A stretch of 64,000 nucleotides of DNA from Tectiglobus sp965247245 (GTDB lineage: Bacteria > Pseudomonadota > Alphaproteobacteria > Rhizobiales > Hyphomicrobiaceae), in contig CBDFGV010000003.1 of the NCBI GenBank assembly GCA_965247245.1, forward strand, positions 1,550,001 through 1,614,000. The letters are read 5' to 3'. The notes under the pieces are model-generated. The model did not search any database. It saw only the letters and a program-made list of their open reading frames with translations, and was not told the origin of the DNA. Both the position numbers and the translations under genes were made by a program. Positions 44,007 through 52,229 of this stretch are shown here, piece by piece; positions within the stretch are counted from its first letter, which is position 1, and every line of letters starts with the position of its first letter.

Positions 44007-44480
44007 ATGCTTGATGAAACGGACAAATTGATCATCGCCCAGTTGATCCAGGATGGGCGGGCCAGCGTGGAATCAGTTGCTGAAAGTATCGGCTTGTCTC
44101 CGACACCGACCCGGCGACGCATTCGTCGCCTTGAGGAAGACGGCGTTATAACCGGCTATCAGGCCACGGTTGATCCGACGAAATGCAATCTGGATCTGGT
44201 GCTTTACGTCTTTCTCAAACTGCAGAGTCGGGATCGCAAAGCCATCCGCGAGTTCGAAAGCCAGGTAACCAACCTGCCCGAGATCATGCGCTGCGATCTC
44301 ATCACAGGACCACATGACTATGTTCTGACTATTCGGCTGCCGAACATGCAGGACTACAACGCCTATCTCCGCAACGTCCTCGCCGAATTGCCGGGCGTCT
44401 TCGGGATCGAAACAAGCGTCGTCATTGGACAGGTCAAGAACACGCCGCACCTTCCACTTCGATCACCGAACTGGAGTTGA
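44007..44480 (+). CDS. Lrp/AsnC family transcriptional regulator
   Basis: A 157-residue protein: helix-turn-helix (LDETDKLIIAQLIQDGRASVESVAESIGLSPTPTRRRIRRLEEDGVI) and a C-terminal RAM/AsnC ligand domain (VFLKLQSRDRKAIREFESQVTNLPEI...GPHDYVLTIRLPNMQDYNAYL). Such regulators form octamers and sense amino acids. It is divergent from the TTC38/ilvE-like pair, so it is the obvious candidate to control them. I use the ATG at 44007; AGAGAGG lies about 11 bases upstream. Confidence 0.9.
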   Translation: MLDETDKLIIAQLIQDGRASVESVAESIGLSPTPTRRRIRRLEEDGVITGYQATVDPTKCNLDLVLYVFLKLQSRDRKAIREFESQVTNLPEIMRCDLITGPHDYVLTIRLPNMQDYNAYLRNVLAELPGVFGIETSVVIGQVKNTPHLPLRSPNWS

Positions 44481-44537
44481 ACCATGATGCGAAATGTTCG
44501 CGAGCGCCGAGCTAGCTTTAAAGCACACGTACGAACC

Positions 44538-45554
44538 TCACTCGCCTTCATCCTCCCGCCCGATCAAGGCGAGCGCTCTGCCGCGACGCCCCATCAATTC
44601 AAGTTGGCGGACCAAAGCCTCTTCGCGCCCGTGCGTCACCCAGACCTCTTCAGCCGCTGTGTCCTCGATCGTCTGAATCAATTCCGGCCAGTCAGCGTGA
44701 TCGGAAATAATCAGCGGCAACTCAACACCACGCTGCCGCGCCCGACCGCGCACACGCATCCAACCGGATGCCAGCACTACGAGCGGGTCTGTCATACGTC
44801 TGGACCAACGGTCATTCAGCGCTGATGGCGGGCAGAGAACGACCTCTCCTGCGAGCGACGCATCTTCCGCCTCCGAGACCAACCGCAATTCACCAAGATC
44901 GATACCGAACTCGGCGTACAGATCGCACATCGCCTTTAGCGCGCCATGCAGCCAGATCACACCATCGTAACCGGCCAATCTCAAAAGCTTGATCAACCGT
45001 TGGCATTTGCCCAGCCCATAGACTCCGATCAGATGCGTTCTCTCTGGCACCGTCGCCAGTGAATGCAACAGACGCCCAATCTCGCGATCATCCGGTTCAT
45101 GTCGGAAAACAGGTAGCCCGAACGTCGCCTCGGTCACGAACACATCGCAAGCGACAACCTCGAATGGTTCACACGTCGGATCTGTTCGTCGCTTGTAGTC
45201 GCCGGAGACGACAGCACGACGTCCGTGATGTTCAATCACCACCTGCGCGCTGCCGGTTACATGTCCAGCGGGCACTAGGCTCACCAGCGCATCTCCAACC
45301 TTGATCTGCTGCCCGAGTTGCTGCGCCTGAAACTCCCCCGCAGAGTTTGCACCCATGCGCACCTGCATGATCCGCGAGGTTTCGGGCGTCGCCATAACAT
45401 GACCGTGCCCGGGCCGGGCATGATCGGCGTGACCATGCGTGATCACCGCACGCTCTACCGCGACATGCGGATCGACATAGAAGTCGCCAGCTGCGCAATA
45501 AAGGCCCCGACTATCCGGATAGAGCCAGGTCTCCACTGGAGGCGGTGATTGCAT
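44538..45554 (-). CDS. Ligase-associated DNA damage response exonuclease (MBL fold, SNM1/CPSF-like)
   Basis: A 338-residue metallo-beta-lactamase-fold nuclease. The metal motif HGHADH (about residues 40-45) lies in RAVITHGHADHARPGHG; later metal ligands are in PAGHVTGSAQVVIEHHGRRAVVSGDY and near the end in IISDHADWPEL. Members are encoded beside an ATP-dependent ligase and often a DEXH helicase; here the ligase ends 4 kb downstream on the same strand, separated by other genes. The second of two ATGs (45554) has GGAG at better spacing. Confidence 0.92.
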   Translation of the reverse strand: MQSPPPVETWLYPDSRGLYCAAGDFYVDPHVAVERAVITHGHADHARPGHGHVMATPETSRIMQVRMGANSAGEFQAQQLGQQIKVGDALVSLVPAGHVTGSAQVVIEHHGRRAVVSGDYKRRTDPTCEPFEVVACDVFVTEATFGLPVFRHEPDDREIGRLLHSLATVPERTHLIGVYGLGKCQRLIKLLRLAGYDGVIWLHGALKAMCDLYAEFGIDLGELRLVSEAEDASLAGEVVLCPPSALNDRWSRRMTDPLVVLASGWMRVRGRARQRGVELPLIISDHADWPELIQTIEDTAAEEVWVTHGREEALVRQLELMGRRGRALALIGREDEGE

Positions 45555-45681
45555 CATATCTCCAATCCAAAGCCTGCAGTTTCAACTCCACGCATTTGCG
45601 ATTCAACCCAAGCTTGGTTGCTCCGTCCATCCTTGGACTTATGGTTAATTAATCACCCGACTGAATAATTTGTGGCGATCC

Positions 45682-46491
45682 ATGCAGTGTGCGTTGGTAT
45701 TGCAGTTCTGGAAATGGCATCGGCTGGCAATGCTGGCATTGTTGTGTTCTGTGCTCTCTTCAGTTGCGGCTTCGGCAAGTCAGGGCTCAAAAGACAACAC
45801 AAACGTTGGAGAGTACATCCTAGTTCTGCCGCCGGCGCATCCTTGGCGCACCAGTTGGTTCGGCGCACAACTCTTAGGCAAAGACTGGGCAGGCTACACA
45901 GGAACAACATCAACATTCTTCGGCCGTAGTATCCGGGAAGACGGTTGGCGCCTACGCGTTGTCAGCGGATACGGACAATATAGCTATGACGACTGGCTCC
46001 ATAGCGGTGCGTCCCCTGAGATGACGCGCTTCGAAGGTCAGCACGGCTTCGCAGATGTTCTTCTAGGTTACCAATACAAACTGGATCGCTGGACACTGAA
46101 GGGCTTTGCTGGAATTGCCTCGGGCGGCCACACGGTCACGCCGCACGATCCCAACAATGACGCCATCGGCTATGCATATGGCTTCACCGGTGCACTTGAG
46201 GCTTGGTTTAGTATTTCTGACCAGAGCTGGCTCAGTCTGAACTTCAGCTACTCTTCTCTGGCAGATAGTTTCAATCTTACTGCCCGTTACGGACGTCGTC
46301 TCTGGCGTCCCATGTCACTGGGGTTGGAACTCAGCGCAGTTGGCAATGAAGATTATGCCACACGGCGGGCCGCCGCATTCGGTCGATACGAATGGTCAAC
46401 AGGCGCAGTCCGATTGTCGGCCGGGGCCGCCCTCGACCGCGACAACGAAATTAAACCATATGCAGCGCTGAACTACGAATTCCACTATTGA
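45682..46491 (+). CDS. BcsS-like outer-membrane cellulose-biosynthesis protein
   Basis: A 269-residue exported beta-barrel-type protein: signal peptide followed by repeated aromatic amphipathic strands such as TSWFGAQLLGKDWAGYTGTTSTFFGRSIREDGWRLRVVSGYGQYSYDD and ending in LNYEFHY, with the C-terminal aromatic residue of outer membrane proteins. The sequence matches the BcsS family found with alphaproteobacterial cellulose genes. No bcsA, bcsB or bcsZ lies in this window, so it may be an orphan with another role. An in-frame TTG at 45670 is an alternative start. Confidence 0.78.
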   Translation: MQCALVLQFWKWHRLAMLALLCSVLSSVAASASQGSKDNTNVGEYILVLPPAHPWRTSWFGAQLLGKDWAGYTGTTSTFFGRSIREDGWRLRVVSGYGQYSYDDWLHSGASPEMTRFEGQHGFADVLLGYQYKLDRWTLKGFAGIASGGHTVTPHDPNNDAIGYAYGFTGALEAWFSISDQSWLSLNFSYSSLADSFNLTARYGRRLWRPMSLGLELSAVGNEDYATRRAAAFGRYEWSTGAVRLSAGAALDRDNEIKPYAALNYEFHY

Positions 46492-46570
46492 ACGGCTTCA
46501 CGTGAGCGTGCGATTCTGTCACACTCCCCCAAAAACAAGCCAGTCCGCCGCAAGCCAATTGGAGCCAGCG

Positions 46571-47392
46571 ATGAAATCGATCCTTGTTCCGGTCGAAGAC
46601 CACTCAACAATGAACGAAGTTCTCGGCACTGCTGCCGCGGCCGCACGCGCATTGGACGCGACGGTTTCCGCCGTTCCGCTTCGACCCATGCAGTTTCAGG
46701 TCGTAGGTGCCGAGCCGATTGTTGCCGTCAGCTTTCCGCCAGCAGACCAGGACGATGAAGACAGCAAAGGCAAAGCGCGATCGCTGTTTGACTCGTTCAG
46801 GTCTGGGTCGGAAGCCGACATCGGTTCTAAGCTGGCATGGCAGGACACCGATCCGCTGGATGACATTGGTCTCGGGTCGATAGCACGTGTTCACGACCTG
46901 ACGGTCCTCGGACGCCCCGCGAATGATGATAGCGGCGCGCGCATGACAACGCTGGAATCGGTACTGTTTGACAGTGGTCGCCCCGTTCTGATCGCGCCGC
47001 CGAAAGCTGCAGCGTCCACATTCGGCGAGAACATTGTCATGTCCTGGAACTGCAGCACAGAGGGCGCTCGTACACTTGCCTTCGCGATGCCACTGCTCAA
47101 GGCCGCGAAGAAAGTTACCGTGTTGACGATCGATGAGGTGATGGTCCCAGGACCCACAGCAAGCCAGGTTTGCGATAATCTGAAAGCCAATGGGATCGAG
47201 GCCAATGAGGTTACAGCATCAGCGAAGAACCGCAGACCAGGCGCCGCAATCCTGGAAGAAGCAGCAGCTATTGGCTGTGACTTGCTGATCAAAAGCGCCT
47301 ATACGCAGAGCCGCTTGCGTCAGATGATCTTCGGCGGTGCCACCAGCCACATTCTCTCACATGCTGAGCTGCCGGTCTTCATGGCCAACTAG
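46571..47392 (+). CDS. Universal stress protein, tandem UspA domains
   Basis: A 273-residue protein made of two Usp-like halves: the first begins MKSILVPVEDHSTMNEVLGTAAAAARALDATVSAVPLRP, the second FGENIVMSWNCSTEGARTLAFAMPLLKAAKKVTVLTI and ends DLLIKSAYTQSRLRQMIFGGATSHILSHAELPVFM, the classical Gly-x2-Gly-x9-Gly-like C-terminal module in diverged form. GGAG lies seven bases before the ATG. Likely a cytosolic stress-responsive nucleotide-binding protein. Confidence 0.88.
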   Translation: MKSILVPVEDHSTMNEVLGTAAAAARALDATVSAVPLRPMQFQVVGAEPIVAVSFPPADQDDEDSKGKARSLFDSFRSGSEADIGSKLAWQDTDPLDDIGLGSIARVHDLTVLGRPANDDSGARMTTLESVLFDSGRPVLIAPPKAAASTFGENIVMSWNCSTEGARTLAFAMPLLKAAKKVTVLTIDEVMVPGPTASQVCDNLKANGIEANEVTASAKNRRPGAAILEEAAAIGCDLLIKSAYTQSRLRQMIFGGATSHILSHAELPVFMAN

Positions 47393-47439
47393 TTGATCCA
47401 TGCCCGAAACGCGGCGGACAGGTTAAGAACGGTCGGCAT

Positions 47440-48750
47440 CTAAATGCGTGCCGGGCGCTCTCGTCGGAGGCTGGGCGAAATCCAATAAACCGCCAGGCCA
47501 AGGGCGGACGCAATAAATCCAAGCGAAAAAGAGGCGACGTAACCATCGGTCCAATCATGCAGCGCGCCCGACAACCAGGAGCCTCCGCCGGCACCGAGCC
47601 CCATCGCCAGTGACAGCGTCCCGAAGATCGCCCCAACGGAGCCACCGCGGAACAACAGCGATACTAGTACCGCGATGATTGGGCCGCGCGCACCCTGCAC
47701 AATGCCAAAGAAAAAGACGAACATGTAAACGAACAGCAGGTTGGGATACCAGACAATCATGATGAGCGAGGCAATGCCCGTCATCGTCAAGACCTTGGTG
47801 ATGGTCACAATGGTCAGTCGTCCTATGCGGTCTGAGAACCATCCCGACGCAAAAATCCCGATCGCAGAAAACAATCCTGAAACACCGAACGCACTCGCAG
47901 CAAACAGTGGATCGAACCCGCTTTCCACCAGAAACGCCACACACTGCGGAATGACCGCATAGGCCGCAACCGACGTGAAAAAGAACACTAGAAAGAGCGA
48001 CCAGAAAGCTTCCGTCTGAATAGCTCGTAACGCCGTCCATGCCTGGGCGCCGGAGGCGCGGGCAGCACGCCGCTGTGCCCGCCAAAGTTCTGAGCCACGC
48101 GACATGGTTCCCAACGGCAGCAGCAGCACAAACGGGATCAACACCAGCACGCCGGCACCGATGATCTGGTGTGTCTGCTGCCAGCTGAAGTAGCCCATCA
48201 GAAACTGAGCCAATGGCGGGATCAACAAGACACCAAGCCCTGTTGCAGCGTGCGGAATAGCGACCACCGTGCCGAGCCGCTTGGTGAACCAGCGACTGAG
48301 TAAACTGGATGCCGCGACCATTCCCAGCGCTGCCGCACCAAAACCGCCATACACGGAGTAGAACAGATAGTATTGCCAAAGCGCTTCTGCATAGCCGGCC
48401 AACAGGAAGCCAGATCCGAGAAATGCCAGCCCGATGCCGTAGGTCAGTCGCCCACCTAATCGATCAATCATCTGCCCAGCGATCGGCGCCGAAATTCCAT
48501 TGACCAGCATGTAGATCGAATAGGCCAGCGTCATCTCGGCCCGCGTCGCCTGCATGGTTTCTTCGACGGGTAGAAGAAAAACCGTGAACGTCTCGGTGAC
48601 ACCACGACCAAGCGTGTTCATCAAAAGCGTCAAGCTGACCATCGTGGCCAGAAAGATGTGGCTCACTCGTTCAGGTCGAGGCTCTCCATATGCTTGGTAA
48701 GGCGCCGTCACTCGTTCCTCGGAACTCTTCAATCTGCCGGTTTGCGTCAA
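47440..48750 (-). CDS. MFS transporter (monocarboxylate/oxalate-formate-antiporter-like)
   Basis: A 436-residue twelve-helix transporter. The first helix region ATMVSLTLLMNTLGRGVTETFTVFLLPVEETMQATRAEMTLAYSIYMLVNGISAPIAGQMIDRLGGRLTYGIG carries the MFS signature loop and resembles the carboxylate-transporting branch. The start is TTG at 48750, overlapping the stop of the upstream aminotransferase (TTGA), an arrangement that implies translational coupling. An ATG further inside would lose the first helix. The substrate is unknown, perhaps the amino or keto acid handled by the aminotransferase. Confidence 0.85.
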   Translation of the reverse strand: MTQTGRLKSSEERVTAPYQAYGEPRPERVSHIFLATMVSLTLLMNTLGRGVTETFTVFLLPVEETMQATRAEMTLAYSIYMLVNGISAPIAGQMIDRLGGRLTYGIGLAFLGSGFLLAGYAEALWQYYLFYSVYGGFGAAALGMVAASSLLSRWFTKRLGTVVAIPHAATGLGVLLIPPLAQFLMGYFSWQQTHQIIGAGVLVLIPFVLLLPLGTMSRGSELWRAQRRAARASGAQAWTALRAIQTEAFWSLFLVFFFTSVAAYAVIPQCVAFLVESGFDPLFAASAFGVSGLFSAIGIFASGWFSDRIGRLTIVTITKVLTMTGIASLIMIVWYPNLLFVYMFVFFFGIVQGARGPIIAVLVSLLFRGGSVGAIFGTLSLAMGLGAGGGSWLSGALHDWTDGYVASFSLGFIASALGLAVYWISPSLRRERPARI

Positions 48751-49937
48751 GCGCCGGATTGCTGCCGAAGCCAGTTTGTGAACCGGTCCATCGCTTCCGT
48801 CAAAGACGCCTCTGAACGGTGATAGCAGATCCGGAAGTTTCCTTCACCGCCAGGACCAAATGCGAATCCTGGTGCAAGACCGATGTTTGCCTCATCGACC
48901 AATCGCAGGGCTGTCTGCATGGAATCTGTCTGTCCCTCGATACCAAAAAACAAATAGAACGCACCATCTGGCCAGCTGAAGTGAACGTTATTGAAGGGCT
49001 CCAGAGCCGAACAGATAACCTCGCGCCCCCGGCGCGCCTGCGCAATCTGTTCCTGAGCGAAGGTTTCTCCTTCCTGCAAAGCAACAACACCAGCACGCTG
49101 CATAAACTGCGCAACGCCGGATGTATTGTACTGCACGAGGTTTTCCGCCACCTGTGCCAGTTGCTTCGAGCCCTGGATCCATCCCATTCGCCAACCGGTC
49201 ATGGCCCAGTTCTTCGAGAAGGTCTGAACGAAAAGAATGCGATCTCCGTCTTCGCGCATCGTCTGGAAACTTGGCGCGAGTCCGTCCCCGTAATGGAAGC
49301 GACCGTAGATCTCATCGGCAATAATCCAGATCCCGTGTTTGCGGGTGAAATCCAGGATCGCGCGCAGCTCCTGCTCGCTTGCGGTCCAACCGGTCGGGTT
49401 GGATGGAGAATTGATGCAGATGGCCCTTGTCTTCGGTCCGCACGCCGCGAACAAGCGATCGAGATCCAGCGTCCAACCATCCGGGCCAAAGTTGAGCTCA
49501 ACAAACTTCGGCTGCCCGCCTTGTGTGACAGCCGCGCCTTCAAAATTCGGCCAGCCCGGCGAAAGAATGATAACTTCGTCACCATCGCCGACCGTCATCT
49601 GCATGGCGAGTTGTATGGCCTGCATCCCGCCACCAACGACAAAGAACTCATCCGCCTCGAACGGTCGCTGGTACAAACCTTGAAAGTAACCAGCAAGAGC
49701 TTCCCTCAATTCCGGAATGCCAAGTTGGTGCGTGTAAAACGTTTCACCATCCTGCAGGCTTTTGACGGCAGCCTCATAGATCACGGGAGGAGTCGGTGCA
49801 TCACCCTCACCGGCCCACAGCGGGATCAACCCCTCGCGCGTGCGCCCATAGTTAAACACCTCAATGATGCCGCTGACAGGTAGCTTTTGTGCCGACGGCC
49901 GCAACGCGGCGACCAGATCGATTGGTGGAGTGCTCAT
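48747..49937 (-). CDS. Class I/II pyridoxal-phosphate aminotransferase
   Basis: A 396-residue fold-type I enzyme. Features include the AGEGDAPTPPVI substrate loop, INSPSNPTGWTASEQELRAIL, IIADEIYGRFHY and the PLP lysine in QTFSKNWAMTGWRMGW. It belongs to the aspartate-aminotransferase-like group that acts on a range of amino acids. The start at 49937 (MSTPPIDLVAAL) is the point where homology to the family begins. Coupled to the MFS transporter gene downstream, divergent from the HpsN-like dehydrogenase. Confidence 0.9.
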   Translation of the reverse strand: MSTPPIDLVAALRPSAQKLPVSGIIEVFNYGRTREGLIPLWAGEGDAPTPPVIYEAAVKSLQDGETFYTHQLGIPELREALAGYFQGLYQRPFEADEFFVVGGGMQAIQLAMQMTVGDGDEVIILSPGWPNFEGAAVTQGGQPKFVELNFGPDGWTLDLDRLFAACGPKTRAICINSPSNPTGWTASEQELRAILDFTRKHGIWIIADEIYGRFHYGDGLAPSFQTMREDGDRILFVQTFSKNWAMTGWRMGWIQGSKQLAQVAENLVQYNTSGVAQFMQRAGVVALQEGETFAQEQIAQARRGREVICSALEPFNNVHFSWPDGAFYLFFGIEGQTDSMQTALRLVDEANIGLAPGFAFGPGGEGNFRICYHRSEASLTEAMDRFTNWLRQQSGA

Positions 49938-50068
49938 GCTGGTTCGCTCATCCGGATTGGAGAATTGGAATTGCTTTTGTTTTATCTCTACACCAGCGGC
50001 CGAGCGAAGCCCAAGCATCATCACGCCTTCGGTCGCACGCTGGTGACAATCCGCGTCAGTAGGCTACA

Positions 50069-50108
50069 GTTCGGCCAAACTCAACCGAACACCAAACTCA
50101 ACCGAACA
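50069..50108. promoter_or_regulatory. 17-bp direct tandem repeat forming an operator-like half-site array
   Basis: CCAAACTCAACCGAACA occurs twice in exact succession (50075-50091, 50092-50108). With the preceding GTTCGG (50069-50074), the array is GTTCGG-N10-CCGAAC-N11-CCGAAC: an inverted repeat plus a third direct half-site 17 bases on. It ends two bases before the start codon of the HpsN-like gene, so it may bind a repressor and also separates the start from any upstream ribosome site. Confidence 0.7.
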
Positions 50109-50109
50109 T

Positions 50110-51429
50110 ATGGGTGCTGCCTTGGCCAACTATCTGAAAAGAGGAAAAGACGCCGAAGTCCGTGCGGAAGACAATGCCAAAGTCCGCCAGATCGTCGAAA
50201 CAACGCTTGCCGACATTGAAAAACGCGGCGACCAAGCCGTGCGCGAACTGTCAAACAAGTTCGATTCCTTCGATCGGGAGAATTACCGCCTGAGTGAAGC
50301 TGAAATCCAGGAATGCCTGGCCGCGGTACCAGAACGCGACCTGGAAGACTTGAAGTTTGCCCAGGAGCAGGTCCGCAACTTCGCCGAACACCAAAAGGCC
50401 TGCCTCAAGGATCTCGAAGTTGAAACGCTGCCCGGCGTTGTCCTGGGGCACAAGAACATTCCCGTCCAATCCGTTGGTTGCTATGTCCCAGGCGGCAAAT
50501 ACCCGATCATCGCATCGGTTCACATGTCAGTGGTGACCGCCAAGGTTGCCGGTGTGCCAAGGATTATTACGGCGGCCCCACCCTACCAGGGCAAGCCGGC
50601 ACCAGCCATTGTAGCAGCCCAGCATCTTGGTGGTGCCGATGAGATCTATTGCCTTGGCGGCATTCAGGCAGTCGGTGCCATGGCAATCGGAACCGAGACC
50701 ATTGATCCGACACACATGCTGGTTGGTCCCGGCAACGCTTTTGTAGCAGAAGCAAAACGGCAGCTCTTCGGACGTGTTGGCATCGACCTCTTCGCTGGCC
50801 CGACGGAAACACTTGTCATCGCCGACGAGACAGTGGACGCGGAGCTGTGCGCCACCGACCTGTTGGGCCAGGCCGAGCATGGACCAACGTCCCCGGCCGT
50901 GTTGATCACCAACTCGGAGAAACTTGCGCGCGACACGATGGCTGAGATCGAACGCCTTCTCACCATCCTGCCGACCGCCGAGATCGCCAAGCAGTCATGG
51001 GCCGACTACGGCGAGGTCATCGTCTGTGACGACTATGATGAAATGCTGTCAGTCGCCAATGAGATCTGCTCCGAGCATGTCCAAGTAATGACCGATCGCG
51101 ATGACTGGTTCCTGGAGCATATGACCGGCTACGGCGCCCTATTCCTCGGCGCACGCACCAACGTCGCTTACGGTGATAAGGTCATCGGCACCAACCATAC
51201 GCTGCCAACCATGAAAGCAGGCCACTACACCGGCGGCCTCTGGGTCGGCAAGTTCATCAAAACACATACCTATCAACGCGTCCTGACCGATGAGGCCTCG
51301 GCCATGGTTGGAGAATACTGCTCGCGGCTCTGCACCCTGGAAGGTTTTATCGGCCATGGCGAGCAGGCCAACATTCGCGTCAGGCGCTATGGTGGACGCA
51401 ACATTCCTTACGGAGGCTCGGCCGAATGA
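50110..51429 (+). CDS. Histidinol-dehydrogenase-family enzyme, HpsN-like (sulfopropanediol 3-dehydrogenase type)
   Basis: A 439-residue NAD-dependent dehydrogenase. HisD-type zinc ligands Q254, H257, D356 and H416 and the catalytic E322-H323 pair (CSEHVQVM) are all present. It differs from biosynthetic HisD in the VPGGKYPIIASVHMSVVTAKVAGVPRI and GGADEIYCLGGIQAVGAMAIGTETI blocks, which resemble HpsN, the enzyme that oxidises (R)-2,3-dihydroxypropane-1-sulfonate to sulfolactate. Two SDR genes follow, the companions expected in hps clusters (hpsO, hpsP), but no desulfonation enzyme is visible. Substrate therefore inferred. The ATG has no clear ribosome site because a tandem repeat lies in front. 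Confidence 0.85.
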   Translation: MGAALANYLKRGKDAEVRAEDNAKVRQIVETTLADIEKRGDQAVRELSNKFDSFDRENYRLSEAEIQECLAAVPERDLEDLKFAQEQVRNFAEHQKACLKDLEVETLPGVVLGHKNIPVQSVGCYVPGGKYPIIASVHMSVVTAKVAGVPRIITAAPPYQGKPAPAIVAAQHLGGADEIYCLGGIQAVGAMAIGTETIDPTHMLVGPGNAFVAEAKRQLFGRVGIDLFAGPTETLVIADETVDAELCATDLLGQAEHGPTSPAVLITNSEKLARDTMAEIERLLTILPTAEIAKQSWADYGEVIVCDDYDEMLSVANEICSEHVQVMTDRDDWFLEHMTGYGALFLGARTNVAYGDKVIGTNHTLPTMKAGHYTGGLWVGKFIKTHTYQRVLTDEASAMVGEYCSRLCTLEGFIGHGEQANIRVRRYGGRNIPYGGSAE

Positions 51430-52193
51430 GCTCACTACCCAAGACACCATCATTCCGTCTTGATGGGCGGCGCGCACTGATCACCGGCGGCAGCCGTGGC
51501 ATTGGCTTTGCCGGTGCAATTGCGCTGGCTGAGGCCGGTGCCCACGTCGTTATTACGTCACGCAACCAGCAAGAAATTGAAGCGGCTGCCCAAACCATCC
51601 GCGACGCCGGCTTCTCTGCCGAAGGCGTTGCTGTTGATGTAGCCGATATTGCCGCTGTCCGCACACTTGTCGACGAGCAAGATCCCTTCCACGTGCTCTT
51701 CAACAATGCCGGAATCACGCGCCACTCGTCGATGCTGGAGACGACCGAGGAAGACTACGACGCCGTCATGGAGATTAACGTCAAGGGCGTTTACTTCACG
51801 GCGCAGGCCGTCGCGAAAAAAATGATTGAAGCCGGTATAAAGGGTTCGATCATTCACACGTCGTCCCAGATGGGCCACATCGGCGGCATCGAACGCGCTG
51901 TCTATTGCACGACTAAGCATGGGCTCGAAGGCTTGACCAAGGCGATGGCTATCGAGTTTGGTCCGCACGGCATCCGCATCAATACGCTGTCACCGACCTT
52001 CATTCGCACACCACTCGCCGAACTGACACTTAAAGATCCCGAAAAGCGCGCCTGGGTTCTCAGCAAGATCAAACTGGGTCGGTTGGGTGAGCTCGAAGAT
52101 ATCATGGGACCTATATTATTCCTGGCATCGGACGCATCAGCCATGATGACGGGCACGTCCCTCCTCATCGATGGCGGTTGGACCGCCGGCTGA
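51426..52193 (+). CDS. SDR-family oxidoreductase
   Basis: A 255-residue classical short-chain dehydrogenase: cofactor motif GGSRGIG (21-27), NNAG, N118, S146/S147 and Y160-x3-K164 (YCTTK). No acidic-only or basic residue pattern clearly fixes NAD versus NADP, although an Arg after the second strand (ITSRNQQE) favours NADP. Its ATG overlaps the stop of the HpsN-like gene by four bases (ATGA), so it is part of the same pathway. It could be the 2-dehydrogenase that partners HpsN. Confidence 0.9.
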   Translation: MSSLPKTPSFRLDGRRALITGGSRGIGFAGAIALAEAGAHVVITSRNQQEIEAAAQTIRDAGFSAEGVAVDVADIAAVRTLVDEQDPFHVLFNNAGITRHSSMLETTEEDYDAVMEINVKGVYFTAQAVAKKMIEAGIKGSIIHTSSQMGHIGGIERAVYCTTKHGLEGLTKAMAIEFGPHGIRINTLSPTFIRTPLAELTLKDPEKRAWVLSKIKLGRLGELEDIMGPILFLASDASAMMTGTSLLIDGGWTAG

Positions 52194-52229
52194 TCCACGC
52201 ACGCACTCATCATAGGAGACCCGGAACCA

